From Martelella lutilitoris (GTDB lineage Bacteria; Pseudomonadota; Alphaproteobacteria; Rhizobiales; Rhizobiaceae), in the NCBI RefSeq assembly GCF_005924265.1, contig NZ_VCLB01000011.1:120749-184748 (forward strand): a DNA stretch of 64,000 nt, given 5' to 3'. The position numbers and the translations under genes were made by a program. This document shows, in pieces, positions 26,288 through 35,164 of the stretch (its first letter is position 1; every line of letters begins with the position of its first letter). The notes under the pieces are model-generated. The model was not told where the DNA came from and searched no databases. It saw nothing but the letters and a program-made list of their open reading frames with translations.

Positions 26288-28060
26288 ATGGCAACGAGAA
26301 CAGATCCCAAGAAAGACGTCGTCATCATCGGCCTCGGCTGGACCGGGGCGATCATGGGCATGGAGCTCGCCAATGAAGGGCTCGAGGTCCTCGCGCTCGA
26401 GCGCGGCGACGATCGCAGCACGGTGCCCGATTTCCAGTACCCCGACATTTTCGACGAACTGAAATACGCCGTTCGTTACGGCCTGATGCAAAAGCCGGTC
26501 AACTCCACGCTGACCGTGCGCCACAACACCGGCGAAACGGCGCTTCCCTACCGCCACCTCGGCTCGTTCCTGCCGGGCGACGGCGTCGGCGGCGCCGGCG
26601 TTCACTGGAACGGCCAGACATGGCGGCCGCAGGCGGTCGAATACCGGCTGCGCTCCTATGTCGAGGAGACCTTCGGCGCCGACATCATTCCAGAAAACAT
26701 GCAGCTACAGGACTGGGGCGTGACGGCCGAGGAGCTGGAACCGCACCTCACCAAGTTCGAAAGCGTTGCGGGTATCGCCGGCAAGGCCGGCAATATCAAC
26801 GGCGAGATCCAGGAGGGCGGCAATCCGTTCGAAGCCCCGCGCTCGGCGGATTATCCGATGCCGCCACTGAAAAACACCTGGGATTCGGAGCTTTTCGCAA
26901 ATGCCGCTCGCAATATGGGTTACCACCCGTTCCCGCGGCCGGCGGCCAATGCCTCGATCGAATATGTCAACGATTACGGCATGCAGCTCGGGCCCTGCAA
27001 TTACTGCGGCTTCTGCGAGCGTTTCGGCTGCAACAACTATTCCAAATCGTCGCCGCAGGTGTGCATTCTCGATGCGCTGAAACGCAAGCCGAATTTCAGC
27101 TACAGGACCCGCTCGGAGGTGCTGAAGATCGAAAAGGCCGCCGATGGCAAGACCGCCACGGGCGTCACCTATTTCGACGACAACACCGGCGAGGAGGTGT
27201 TCCAGCCGGCCGACCTCGTGCTGGTCTGCGCCTATTCTCTGCACAATGTCCATCTTCTGCTGCTGTCTGAAATCGGCGAGCCCTACAATCCCGACACCGG
27301 CGAGGGCGTCGTCGGGCGGAACTATTCCTATCAGATGACCGGCGGCACAAGCATGTGGTTCAGGGACAAGGTGTTCAATCCATTTGTGGGCACCGGTTCC
27401 GGCGGCATGTCGATCGACGACTTCTCGATGTCGCAGATCGATTTCGCCAAGGAAGGCTTTATCGGCGGCAGCTATATCACGTGCGGCCACAGCGGCGGAC
27501 GCCCGATCGGGCAGATGTCGCTGCCACCGGGCACGCCGGCCTGGGGCGCGGGCTGGAAGGAAGCCGTCGGCGAGTGGTACGGTCACAATCTGTCGATCGG
27601 CTCGCATGGCTCGAACATGGCCTATCGCGACACCTGTCTCGATCTCGATCCCACCTACAAGGACCGCCACGGCCGTCCGCTGATGCGCATGACCTTCGAC
27701 TGGAAGGACAACGACATCAAGATGACCCAGTTCATGAAGGCCAGGATCGAGGAAGTCGCAAAGAGCATGAACCCGGATACCATGGCATCGGGCTACAAGG
27801 GCGACGGCGCGGAATATGACGTGCGCCCCTACCAGTCGACCCACAATGTCGGCGGCGCGATCATGGGCACCGACCCGAAAACCTCGGCGATCAACCGCTA
27901 TCTCCAGAGCTGGGACTGTCACAATGTCTGGGTCATGGGCGCTTCAGCCTTCCCGCAGAACATCCAGTACAACCCCACCGGTGCGGTCGGCGGCCTTGCC
28001 TACTGGGCGCTGGAAGCGCTGCGCAATGACTACCTGCCCAACCCCCGGCCATTGATGTGA
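26288..28060 (+). CDS. GMC-type FAD dehydrogenase large subunit (gluconate/polyol dehydrogenase type)
   Basis: 590 residues. FAD-binding VVIIGLGWTGAIMGMELANE, GMC body GGAGVHWNGQTWRP, and the C-terminal HNVGGAIMG and NPTGAVGGLAYWAL. A cysteine cluster C237-x2-C240-x2-C243-x4-C248 (CNYCGFCERFGC) suggests an Fe-S cluster for electron transfer, as in FAD-glucose dehydrogenase. No own signal peptide; exported with the small subunit. It oxidises a sugar or sugar acid in the periplasm and passes electrons to the cytochrome subunit. Gluconate, 2-ketogluconate, sorbitol or fructose are all possible substrates. Confidence 0.88.
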   Translation: MATRTDPKKDVVIIGLGWTGAIMGMELANEGLEVLALERGDDRSTVPDFQYPDIFDELKYAVRYGLMQKPVNSTLTVRHNTGETALPYRHLGSFLPGDGVGGAGVHWNGQTWRPQAVEYRLRSYVEETFGADIIPENMQLQDWGVTAEELEPHLTKFESVAGIAGKAGNINGEIQEGGNPFEAPRSADYPMPPLKNTWDSELFANAARNMGYHPFPRPAANASIEYVNDYGMQLGPCNYCGFCERFGCNNYSKSSPQVCILDALKRKPNFSYRTRSEVLKIEKAADGKTATGVTYFDDNTGEEVFQPADLVLVCAYSLHNVHLLLLSEIGEPYNPDTGEGVVGRNYSYQMTGGTSMWFRDKVFNPFVGTGSGGMSIDDFSMSQIDFAKEGFIGGSYITCGHSGGRPIGQMSLPPGTPAWGAGWKEAVGEWYGHNLSIGSHGSNMAYRDTCLDLDPTYKDRHGRPLMRMTFDWKDNDIKMTQFMKARIEEVAKSMNPDTMASGYKGDGAEYDVRPYQSTHNVGGAIMGTDPKTSAINRYLQSWDCHNVWVMGASAFPQNIQYNPTGAVGGLAYWALEALRNDYLPNPRPLM

Positions 28061-28070
28061 GGAGCGGATC

Positions 28071-29399
28071 ATGAAAACCTTTCTTCGCATCATACTCGCG
28101 CTCATCGTCATCGGTGTCGTTGCTCTGGCGGCGATCATCTTCGTGCCGCCGTCTCTCACAAAGCCGGATGACAATCTGGCGGCCGACTGGGAGCCGGCGC
28201 CCGGCGAGGGCCAGTACGTCACCCAGATGGCCGACTGTCAGGCCTGTCACACGGCGGAAGGCGGCGAACCCTTTGCCGGCGGGCGGGCGATCGAAAGCCC
28301 GATGGGCACGATCTGGTCGAGCAACATCACCCCCGACGCGGAAACCGGCATCGGCGGCTGGACCTACGACCAGTTCCACGCAGCCCTCGTCGACGGCATC
28401 GCGCCGGGCGGCGTGCACCTCTATCCGGCCATGCCCTACGAGAACTACCGGCATATGAAGGAGGAGGACATCCGGGCGATCTGGAGCTACATCCACACCG
28501 ATGTCGCGGCGGTCGACAACCCGGTGAAGGAGACAGCGCTCGACTTTCCGTTCAACCAGCGCTGGGGCATTCGTCTGTGGAACTGGGCCGCTCTCGGAAA
28601 GCCCGGCTTCCGGCCGGATGACGCGGCGAGCGAAAGTGACCAGCTTGATCGCGGTGCCTATCTTGTGCAGGCGCTCGGCCATTGCGCGGCCTGCCACAGC
28701 CCGCGCAACATGATCATGGCGCAGGATGGCACCAATGCCGACAATCCGGCCTTCCTGACGGGCGGCGAGATCGGCGGCTGGACGGCGCCCGACCTGCGCA
28801 CGGCCGCATCCGCCCTGCAGACATGGACCGACGCGGACCTGAAGGACTATCTCACCACCGGCCGCAACGCCCATTCCGCGGTGGTCGGCGAGATGCAGCT
28901 CGTTGTCGGCGAATCCCTTCAATACATGAAGGACGAGGATGCCGATGCGATGGTCGGCTATCTCCGGGCGATCTCGGATGTCACGCCCGACCCGCAGCCC
29001 GTGCCGGACGAGCGGACGACGGACCGGCTCGATGCCGCCGACGATCCGACGACGGCGAAGCTGAAATCGGCCGAAAACCTGCCGGACGGCGAGTTGCTCT
29101 ATCTCAACAACTGCAATGCCTGCCATATGCCGGACGGCCGCGGCGCGCCCGGCGTGTTCCCGGCGCTGAAGGGCAACTCGCTGGTGACGGCGCCGACGAC
29201 GAAGGGCCTGACGGAGGTCATTCTCCACGGCGCGACGTTGCCCTCGACGGCCGAACGACCGGAACGGCTCGCAATGCCGGCCTTCGGCGACCGGCTTTCG
29301 GATGCCGATATCGCCACGCTTGCGACCTTCCTGCGCAGCGCCTGGGGCAACGACGCCCCGGCCGTAAGCGCGGACGACGTCAAGGCCGTGCGCCAGTGA
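28071..29399 (+). CDS. Triheme membrane cytochrome c subunit of FAD dehydrogenase
   Basis: 442 residues. N-terminal membrane anchor (TFLRIILALIVIGVVALAAI) and three heme sites: C56QACH, C205AACH and C348NACH. This is the usual third subunit of gluconate or aldose dehydrogenase complexes, delivering electrons to ubiquinone. It follows the GMC gene by 10 bp. A GC-rich hairpin 10 bases after the stop probably ends the transcript. Confidence 0.9.
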   Translation: MKTFLRIILALIVIGVVALAAIIFVPPSLTKPDDNLAADWEPAPGEGQYVTQMADCQACHTAEGGEPFAGGRAIESPMGTIWSSNITPDAETGIGGWTYDQFHAALVDGIAPGGVHLYPAMPYENYRHMKEEDIRAIWSYIHTDVAAVDNPVKETALDFPFNQRWGIRLWNWAALGKPGFRPDDAASESDQLDRGAYLVQALGHCAACHSPRNMIMAQDGTNADNPAFLTGGEIGGWTAPDLRTAASALQTWTDADLKDYLTTGRNAHSAVVGEMQLVVGESLQYMKDEDADAMVGYLRAISDVTPDPQPVPDERTTDRLDAADDPTTAKLKSAENLPDGELLYLNNCNACHMPDGRGAPGVFPALKGNSLVTAPTTKGLTEVILHGATLPSTAERPERLAMPAFGDRLSDADIATLATFLRSAWGNDAPAVSADDVKAVRQ

Positions 29400-29408
29400 G
29401 GCCCATCA

Positions 29409-29435
29409 GCCCGCCGCTTCGACGAGGCGGCGGGC
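29409..29435 (+). terminator. Hairpin after cytochrome gene
   Basis: GCCCGCCGC, nine-base loop, GCGGCGGGC: perfect 9-bp GC stem right after the operon stop codon. There is no U-tract, so it may be a 3'-end stabiliser or Rho-assisted terminator. Confidence 0.55.
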
Positions 29436-29492
29436 GACCAAGAGGCTCGCCGGGTTTTCGCAGCAACGATCTGGCATTTTCCGGGATTGTGC

Positions 29493-29897
29493 TCATGCCA
29501 GCCAATTTTCAAGCTGGAGGCCGGGCACTCGTGAAAACTCGCGCGTATTGGCTGTCACCAGAACAGCATCGACAGCCAAGGCATGGGCCGCAATCAGCAG
29601 GTCATTTGGACCAATCGGCGTGCCGGCAGCTTCGAGCTCTGCTCTGATACGGCCGTACCGCATATGTGATGGCGCATCCAATGCTAGTATTTGCATGCCA
29701 TCAAGAATGGCCTCGATCTGGGCCGTCAGCTTGGCAGACCCCTTGCGTTCACAGCCATAGCTCAGCTCAGCCGCAGTGATGATGCTGACGCAGATCGTAT
29801 CCTGACCGACATTGGCGATATGGTCGACGACAGCACCGGCCGGATTACGCGCGAGGTCCGACACGATATTTGTGTCGAGCATGTATAGGCGGCTCAA
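29493..29897 (-). CDS. vapC: VapC-type PIN-domain toxin, second module
   Basis: 134 residues. PIN residues D8 in MLDTNIVSD, E44 in TAAELSYG, D99 in GPNDLLIA, and N117 in TANTREF. This is the VapC group with the SDLARNP and YGCER pattern that pairs with AbrB-type VapB. Its start overlaps the antitoxin stop by 4 bases. Unrelated in detail to the first vapC at 4,390. Confidence 0.9.
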   Translation of the reverse strand: MSRLYMLDTNIVSDLARNPAGAVVDHIANVGQDTICVSIITAAELSYGCERKGSAKLTAQIEAILDGMQILALDAPSHMRYGRIRAELEAAGTPIGPNDLLIAAHALAVDAVLVTANTREFSRVPGLQLENWLA

Positions 29898-30154
29898 AAG
29901 TCGATTTCCCTTGCTGGCAGCAGGGTCTCATCGACATCGGGAAACTGGTCATCAGGGCCGAGCGGTTTCAGTCGCGCCAGAATGTCCAGAAGATTTTTGT
30001 TGGGGGCAGGTTCGATCACAAGCCGGTTTCCCTCCCGATGTATCAGCACACGGTCGCCCGGCAGCTCGAAATCGGCCGGGATACGAACCGCCTGACTTTT
30101 GTTGTTGCGAAACAACTTGGCTTCGCGTGCTTCGGATGCCTGGGGCTGGCGCAT
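29894..30154 (-). CDS. vapB: VapB-type antitoxin, AbrB/SpoVT fold
   Basis: 86 residues. AKLFRNNKSQAVRIPADFEL is the signature of the AbrB-fold VapB antitoxins, with an acidic tail that binds the toxin. First gene of the pair. An imperfect inverted repeat around 30174-30197 is the probable autoregulatory site. Confidence 0.88.
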   Translation of the reverse strand: MRQPQASEAREAKLFRNNKSQAVRIPADFELPGDRVLIHREGNRLVIEPAPNKNLLDILARLKPLGPDDQFPDVDETLLPAREIDF

Positions 30155-30173
30155 GATAACCTCCTGTCAAGGT

Positions 30174-30197
30174 AGTGTATATGCGTTTGTATATACT
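30174..30197. promoter_or_regulatory. Imperfect inverted repeat upstream of second vapB
   Basis: AGTGTATATG, 4 bases, TGTATATACT: arms pair at 7 of 10 positions, AT-rich, 20 bp upstream of the antitoxin start. Likely overlaps the promoter and serves autorepression. Confidence 0.5.
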
Positions 30198-30784
30198 CGC
30201 TTGAATGTGAAATCTCAAGCATAATGCGAAGCGAAACACGGCTTTCCGTCCCACAGACGCGCATGGATGTAGGATTCCGGGCTGGTGCTACTGCTGAAGA
30301 TCCTGGCGCGCCGGGAAGGGCCGATAAAGTGGTTGGCCTGTGGGCCCGGTCAACGGCGGCGTAAAAACCGGCCACGGGCCCCAGTCATCTCGCTGACAAA
30401 GGCAGTGGCGGTGGCAAAGCCGCCCGCATGAATGGATACCGACAGGGCCTTGAAGAGATATGAACCGCCGTCGCGGTCGTGATGATACTCATCCGCGTAA
30501 AAATTCGGTTACCCGAACAAGAACTTAGCCCGGTGGGACGACACCAAAGGGGCCGAATCCTGAAGGCCGGTTTCAGTTGATCCTCTGAGAGAATTGCCAT
30601 GCGTTGGACACGTTAAACCCGAAGAGCCAGGTCGCTCTATTCAATCGTCTCAATTCTCGCGGGCATCCGTTTGCTCCACCTTATTGAAAAACCAGTTATG
30701 CGGGGAAACGTCAGAACGTCTGTGCCCCCACGATGAAGCTGACCGAGGGCAATTTCAGGGTAGGTTTGCGATCCTGAAGGGCTC
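30198..30784. other. Gene-poor stretch with an unassigned coding-like remnant
   Basis: No intact gene. On the minus strand about 30361-30515 reads FYADEYHHDRDGGSYLFK, ALSVSIHAGGFATATAFV, SEMTGARGRFLRRR-stop, which has protein-like sense, preceded by a stop and by LVSSHRAKFLFG in the same frame. I do not recognise it. It may be the tail of a lost gene or mobile element. Confidence 0.35.
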
Positions 30785-30890
30785 TAGAGCGCCGTGCGTC
30801 CGTTCGGACGCACAAAGGACGCTCTAACCTATTGAATCTACGCATCGTGCTTTCCGAAAATCGAGCCCGATTTTCGGGCCGATGCGCTAG
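30785..30890 (+). repeat. Palindromic mosaic repeat (RIME-like), copy 2
   Basis: AGAGCGCCGTGCGTCC, TTCGGACGCACAAAGGACG, CTCTAACCTATTGAATCTAC, then the GCATCG...CGATGC palindrome. It is the reverse orientation of the copy at 6597-6718. It ends at the 3' end of the isoaspartyl peptidase gene and could act as its terminator. Confidence 0.75.
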
Positions 30891-31810
30891 CGGTAGATTG
30901 CCGTCTGCGGCTGTTCGCCTGCGCGCACCAAACCGCGATACATGCCTTCGGAATTGAAGGGCAGCGTGATGTTGCCGTCGCGGTCGATGGCGATCACGCC
31001 GCCGGAGCCGTCATTTTCCTTGAGGTCGACCATCACCACATGGCGGGCCGCCTGTTCGAGGCTTTCGCCGGCATGACGCATGCGGGCGGCGATCTCGGAT
31101 GCTGCCGTCCAGCGCATGAAGATTTCGCCATGGCCGGTACCGGAAACGGCGCAGGTCGCGTTGTCGGCAAAGGTGCCGGCGCCGATCACCGGCGTGTCGC
31201 CGATCCGGCCTGCGGCCTTGCCCGTCCAGCCGCCGGTGGAGGTCGCGGCCGCAAGATTGCCGTGCTGGTCGCGCGCCACGGCGCCGACGGTGCCATGACG
31301 CCGTGCCGGATCGCCGTCATCCTCGCCGGCCTTCTTCAGCCGCAGCGTTTCCTGCAGCGCATCCCAGCGCGCCTGCGTAAAGAAATAGTCCTTGTCGGCA
31401 AATTCGAGGCCGGCCTTGCGGGCGATTGCAAGCGCATTCGGTCCCGTCATCGTCACATGGACAGTGTGCTCCATGACCGCGCGGGCGGCCAGAACAGGGT
31501 TTTTCGGTCCGAAAATGCCGGCAACGCTGCCCGCCCGGCGGTCCCTGCCATCCATCACGGCGGCATCCATTTCCTGCTCGCCCTGATCGGTAAACACCGC
31601 GCCGCGTCCGGCATTGAAGAGCGGCTCGTCTTCCAGCGCGCAAACCGCAGCCGTCACGGCATCAAGCGCGGAGCCGCCGTCGCGCAACACCGTTTCGCCG
31701 GCGTCCAGTGCGCGGCGAAGTCCCGCGTGATAGGCGGCTTCTTTCTCGGGTGTCATGTTCGATTTGAGGATCGTTCCGGCACCACCGTGCACGGCCAGGG
31801 AATATCGCAT
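30887..31810 (-). CDS. iaaA: Isoaspartyl peptidase / plant-type L-asparaginase (Ntn hydrolase)
   Basis: 307 residues. Self-cleaving precursor with the nucleophile T174 in ARRHG-TVGAVARD, after which TSTGGWTGKAAGRIGDTPV forms the substrate loop. These enzymes split beta-aspartyl dipeptides and asparagine in the cytosol. Last gene of a six-gene leftward operon (GntR, creatininase, KPR-like, SDR, deacetylase-like, this gene), starting 3 bp after the deacetylase-like stop. Confidence 0.88.
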   Translation of the reverse strand: MRYSLAVHGGAGTILKSNMTPEKEAAYHAGLRRALDAGETVLRDGGSALDAVTAAVCALEDEPLFNAGRGAVFTDQGEQEMDAAVMDGRDRRAGSVAGIFGPKNPVLAARAVMEHTVHVTMTGPNALAIARKAGLEFADKDYFFTQARWDALQETLRLKKAGEDDGDPARRHGTVGAVARDQHGNLAAATSTGGWTGKAAGRIGDTPVIGAGTFADNATCAVSGTGHGEIFMRWTAASEIAARMRHAGESLEQAARHVVMVDLKENDGSGGVIAIDRDGNITLPFNSEGMYRGLVRAGEQPQTAIYR

Positions 31811-31813
31811 GTC

Positions 31814-32707
31814 TTATCCTTTCAAGCCGGCCTGTTCGGCGCAATACCGGGCGATCTCGGCGTGGGTCGCAATCCAGCAATCGCCCCTTTCGGCGATATG
31901 CTCCAGCAGCGTCTCGAGAATGAAGATGCGCGAGCGATAGCCGGTGATATGCGGATGCATGGTCAGAAGAAACAGGCCGCCCTCTTCATGGGCGCCGTCG
32001 AATTCGCGCCGGAAGATGTCGAGCACATCGGTGGGCGGCGTATAGGGGCGCTGGGCGCCGAAGCGGTTCATCATGAAATAGACCGCATCGTCGCGGATCC
32101 ATTCGACCGGCAGTTCGACAATGCCCGTTGGCGCGCCATTGTCGAGGATTTCATAGGGGTCGTCATCGGCAAACAACGAGCTGTCATAGAGAAGGCCGAG
32201 TTCGCGCGCGATCTTCAGCGTCACCTCAGAATAATCCCAGGAGGGCGTGCGCATGCCGACGGGGCGGATGCCCGTGACCGCCTCCAGCGTATCGGCGGCG
32301 CGCAACATCAATTCGCGCTCCTTTTCCGGCGGCACATCTGTGTTGCGCTCGTGGATCCAGCCGTGAAGGGCGATCTCGTGGCCGTCGTCGGAAAGCGATT
32401 TCTGCTCATCCGGGTGAAGAAGGGCGGAGACGGCGGGGACGAAGAAGCTCGCCTTCGCGCCAAACCGGTCGAGCACCTTGCGGAGGCGCGGGATGCCGCG
32501 CCGGGCGCCGAATTCGCCCCAGCTCAGCCGCGCCGGCGAAAGCCCGCCATCGCGCAGCTCATTGGTCTCGTGATCGCTGTCGAAGCTCAGCGCCACGGCG
32601 CAGCGCGCGCCGCCCGGCCAGCTTGCGGGCAACAGGTTGCGGCCCGCGCGGACCTGATTGACCCGGCCCCGCCAGGTCGCCTCGTCCCATTCGAAAGGTT
32701 CGCTCAT
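31814..32707 (-). CDS. Polysaccharide-deacetylase-fold hydrolase (possible cyclic imide or amide hydrolase)
   Basis: 297 residues, cytosolic (no signal). NodB-fold motifs: FDSDHE (D43, D45, H46) in place of TFDD, HGWIHE for the second metal motif, and GMRTPSWDYS as motif 3. The subgroup without export signal includes allantoinase PuuE-type and cyclic-imide hydrolases, which fits a catabolic operon better than a cell-wall role (inference). It overlaps the SDR stop by 4 bases. Confidence 0.8.
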   Translation of the reverse strand: MSEPFEWDEATWRGRVNQVRAGRNLLPASWPGGARCAVALSFDSDHETNELRDGGLSPARLSWGEFGARRGIPRLRKVLDRFGAKASFFVPAVSALLHPDEQKSLSDDGHEIALHGWIHERNTDVPPEKERELMLRAADTLEAVTGIRPVGMRTPSWDYSEVTLKIARELGLLYDSSLFADDDPYEILDNGAPTGIVELPVEWIRDDAVYFMMNRFGAQRPYTPPTDVLDIFRREFDGAHEEGGLFLLTMHPHITGYRSRIFILETLLEHIAERGDCWIATHAEIARYCAEQAGLKG

Positions 32708-33456
32708 GCATGGCCTCCATCGACCGAAATGATCTGTCCACTGATCCAGCCGGCTTCGGCGGAAGCGAGAAACGTCACGGTGTTGGCGATATCCTCGGCC
32801 GCGCCCAGCCGGCGCATGTGGATGCCGTTAATCACCGCCTTCTGTCGCTCCGGACCGAAGGCCGCCCACTGACGCTCCGTCGAAGGGTTGGAGAGGATGA
32901 AGCCCGGCGCCACGGAATTGACGGCGATGCCGAAGGGCCCGAGTTCGAGCGCTAATTGTTTGGTGAGCCCGACGAGGGCATGCTTGGCGCTGGCATAGGC
33001 CTGAATGCCGGTCAGGCTCGGGCGCAAACCCGCGCCGGATGAGATCGTGATGATCCGGCCGCTGCCACGCTCCTTCATACCGGGCGCCGCGGCCTGCGCC
33101 GACCACATCGCGGCATCGACATTGGCCTGAAAGATCACGCGCCAATCATTCTCGCTGATTTCTTCCAGCGGTCGTCCCGCCTGGCCGCGCACACCGCCCG
33201 CCGCCGTCACGAGGCCGTCTATCCGGTCATGGCGGGCAAGGACGGCCTCGATCGCTCGATGCGCGCCAGCGCGGGAGCCGAGATCCGCCTGGTGCAGGCT
33301 GATGCCATTTCCGGCAAGGCGGGCCATTCCGTCACCATCGATATCGATCGCGGCAACGGTGGCGCCGGAGCGCGCAAGCCTCAGCGCAATCGCCGCGCCG
33401 ATGCCCTGGGCCGCTCCGGTAACGGCGAAGACTTTTCCGGAAAGATCTATCTGCAC
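32704..33456 (-). CDS. Short-chain dehydrogenase/reductase
   Basis: 250 residues from GTG 33456. Nucleotide motif TGAAQGIG, catalytic YASAK, Ser region ISSGAG, C-terminal SAEAGWISGQIISVDGGHA. Classical SDR, substrate unknown. The start lies 10 bases inside the end of the preceding reductase gene. Confidence 0.9.
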   Translation of the reverse strand: MQIDLSGKVFAVTGAAQGIGAAIALRLARSGATVAAIDIDGDGMARLAGNGISLHQADLGSRAGAHRAIEAVLARHDRIDGLVTAAGGVRGQAGRPLEEISENDWRVIFQANVDAAMWSAQAAAPGMKERGSGRIITISSGAGLRPSLTGIQAYASAKHALVGLTKQLALELGPFGIAVNSVAPGFILSNPSTERQWAAFGPERQKAVINGIHMRRLGAAEDIANTVTFLASAEAGWISGQIISVDGGHA

Positions 33457-34466
33457 AGCGGCACCATTTCGTCGACCCGAGCCGCGGATTGCGGTTTCTC
33501 GCCATCCTCGATCGCATGGATCAATTCGACGAGCTTCGCCAGCACCGGCACGTCGAGGCCGTGGGCGGCCGCAAGCGGGATCATCGTGCCGATCTGCGCA
33601 TCCACCTCGGTGCGCCGTTTGCGCACGGCAAGATCGCGCCAGATGCCGGAATGGGTCTTGGCGGTCTTGCGGTTATGGGCGACCATGGTTTCAAGCGCCA
33701 TCCTCATGCCGTCGGGATCGGAACGCAGAAAGGCGTCGGGATCGAAACCATTGAAGCCGAGCGGTTTGACGCCCTCGGCATTTGCAAGCGTCATCACCTC
33801 ATGGCCGAGGGCCTCGTAGACCACCCGATGTTCCGGCCGGGCCATGGCATCCGACATCGAATCCGGCGTCAGCGCAGTGCAAAACAGCAGCGCGCCGTAC
33901 CCCATCTTGCCCCAGAGATAGCCCCAGATATTGTCGGTCGCGACCGCGTCGGGCTCGACGATCGAAAGGAGCGCGTGAACATCGCGCACGCGCTGGCTCA
34001 TCCGCCCGTCGAGCTCGCCAACGGCGACCGCCGCGCGATTGCCATAAAGGATGCGGCCCGGCTCCAGCCAGTCCGCGCCGAAATTGACGAAACAACCGAC
34101 GGTCTTTTCCACGCCGATCCTGGCCGCGATCACCTTCTCGTTCAGCCCGTTCTGGGCGGAGACGACGTAGCCGCCGGGGGCCAGATGCGGAATGAGCATT
34201 TCAAGCGCATCCTCGGTATGGTGCGCCTTGACGGCCAAAAACACCCGGTCGTAGCGGCCCTCAAGCTCGTCGGGCGTGCTTGCCGGCAGAACCTGCGTGA
34301 ATGCCTCGACCGGCCCTTCGATGCGCAGGCCTGTCGTTCTCATGGCTTCGACATGGTCCGCCACGATGTCGACCATATGCACCTTGTGGCCGGCGCGGGC
34401 GAAATAGGCGCCGAGAACGCCGCCGATGGCGCCGGCGCCCCAGATCAGGATCGGCGAATGGCTCAT
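33447..34466 (-). CDS. Ketopantoate-reductase-like dehydrogenase (ApbA/PanE family)
   Basis: 339 residues from ATG 34466 (MSHSPILIWGAGAIGGVLG); the frame is open further upstream but that is the creatininase gene read out of frame. Rossmann motif GAGAIGG, VKAHHTEDAL, QNGLNE, and the C-terminal helical domain with LWGKMGYGALL. The family reduces 2-oxo-acid-like substrates with NAD(P)H; in a catabolic operon it is more likely to act on a substrate-derived hydroxy acid than in pantothenate synthesis. Confidence 0.85.
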   Translation of the reverse strand: MSHSPILIWGAGAIGGVLGAYFARAGHKVHMVDIVADHVEAMRTTGLRIEGPVEAFTQVLPASTPDELEGRYDRVFLAVKAHHTEDALEMLIPHLAPGGYVVSAQNGLNEKVIAARIGVEKTVGCFVNFGADWLEPGRILYGNRAAVAVGELDGRMSQRVRDVHALLSIVEPDAVATDNIWGYLWGKMGYGALLFCTALTPDSMSDAMARPEHRVVYEALGHEVMTLANAEGVKPLGFNGFDPDAFLRSDPDGMRMALETMVAHNRKTAKTHSGIWRDLAVRKRRTEVDAQIGTMIPLAAAHGLDVPVLAKLVELIHAIEDGEKPQSAARVDEMVPLCR

Positions 34467-35164
34467 GCCCATTCGCCATCGATCAGTGCGCGGGTTTCCT
34501 CGACGGCAACGGCCCAGACGCGTTCCATATCCGCGTCCGGCCGCTGGTAAAGCCCGCCGTAATTGCCGTCGCCAATCAGTTCGCGCACACCCTTGGAGTT
34601 GCGGTCGCGCAGTCGGTCGAAATCGACATAGGGCTTCTGGACATCGGGCATGGCGCGACCGGGAAGCCGCGTCCAGGGGAAGTTTTCCATCCAGCTTGCA
34701 TGGCTTGCCACGGGATCGATCTCGCGCACGGTCGCCATGGTTTTTGGCGCCCGCCACCAATCGTGGAAACGGCAGCGCGCACCCTCGTGCCGCTCCATCC
34801 ACTCCATCGTCACCGGCAGCACCGGCGTGTTGCCGCCATGACCGTTGACGACCAGGATCCGCCGGAAACCGGTCGCATAAAGGCTGTCCAGAATGTCGGA
34901 AACCAGCGCTGCGTAGGTGGACAGCTTCAGCGACACCGAACCCGGAAAGCTCATGAAATAGGGGGTCAGCCCATAGGCGACCGCCGGAAACACCGGCACG
35001 CCCAACGGCGCCGCGGCGTCGGCAGCAACCTTTTCGGACAGGATCGAATCGACAGACAGGCTGAGCCAGGCATGCTGCTCGGTGCTGCCAAGAGGCAGCA
35101 CGCAGCGGTCATCCGACTTCAGATAGTCCTCGATCTCAAACCAGTTGCTTTCGGAAATTTTCAA
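34463..35164 (-). CDS. Creatininase-family amidohydrolase
   Basis: 233 residues. Metal motifs: LPLGSTEQHAWLSLSVDS (E and H ligands), LVVNGHGGN and SHASWMENFP. Creatininase relatives open cyclic amides (creatinine) or hydrolyse formamide and amide bonds. ATGA overlap with the reductase gene; its 5' end lies 29 bp inside the GntR gene, so all are co-translated. Confidence 0.88.
   Translation of the reverse strand: MKISESNWFEIEDYLKSDDRCVLPLGSTEQHAWLSLSVDSILSEKVAADAAAPLGVPVFPAVAYGLTPYFMSFPGSVSLKLSTYAALVSDILDSLYATGFRRILVVNGHGGNTPVLPVTMEWMERHEGARCRFHDWWRAPKTMATVREIDPVASHASWMENFPWTRLPGRAMPDVQKPYVDFDRLRDRNSKGVRELIGDGNYGGLYQRPDADMERVWAVAVEETRALIDGEWA

Noticed and set aside
34467..34802. N-terminal extension of the ketopantoate-reductase-like gene
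   Set aside because: The extra 112 codons are the creatininase gene read out of frame; the ATG at 34466 gives the standard Rossmann start and an ATGA overlap.
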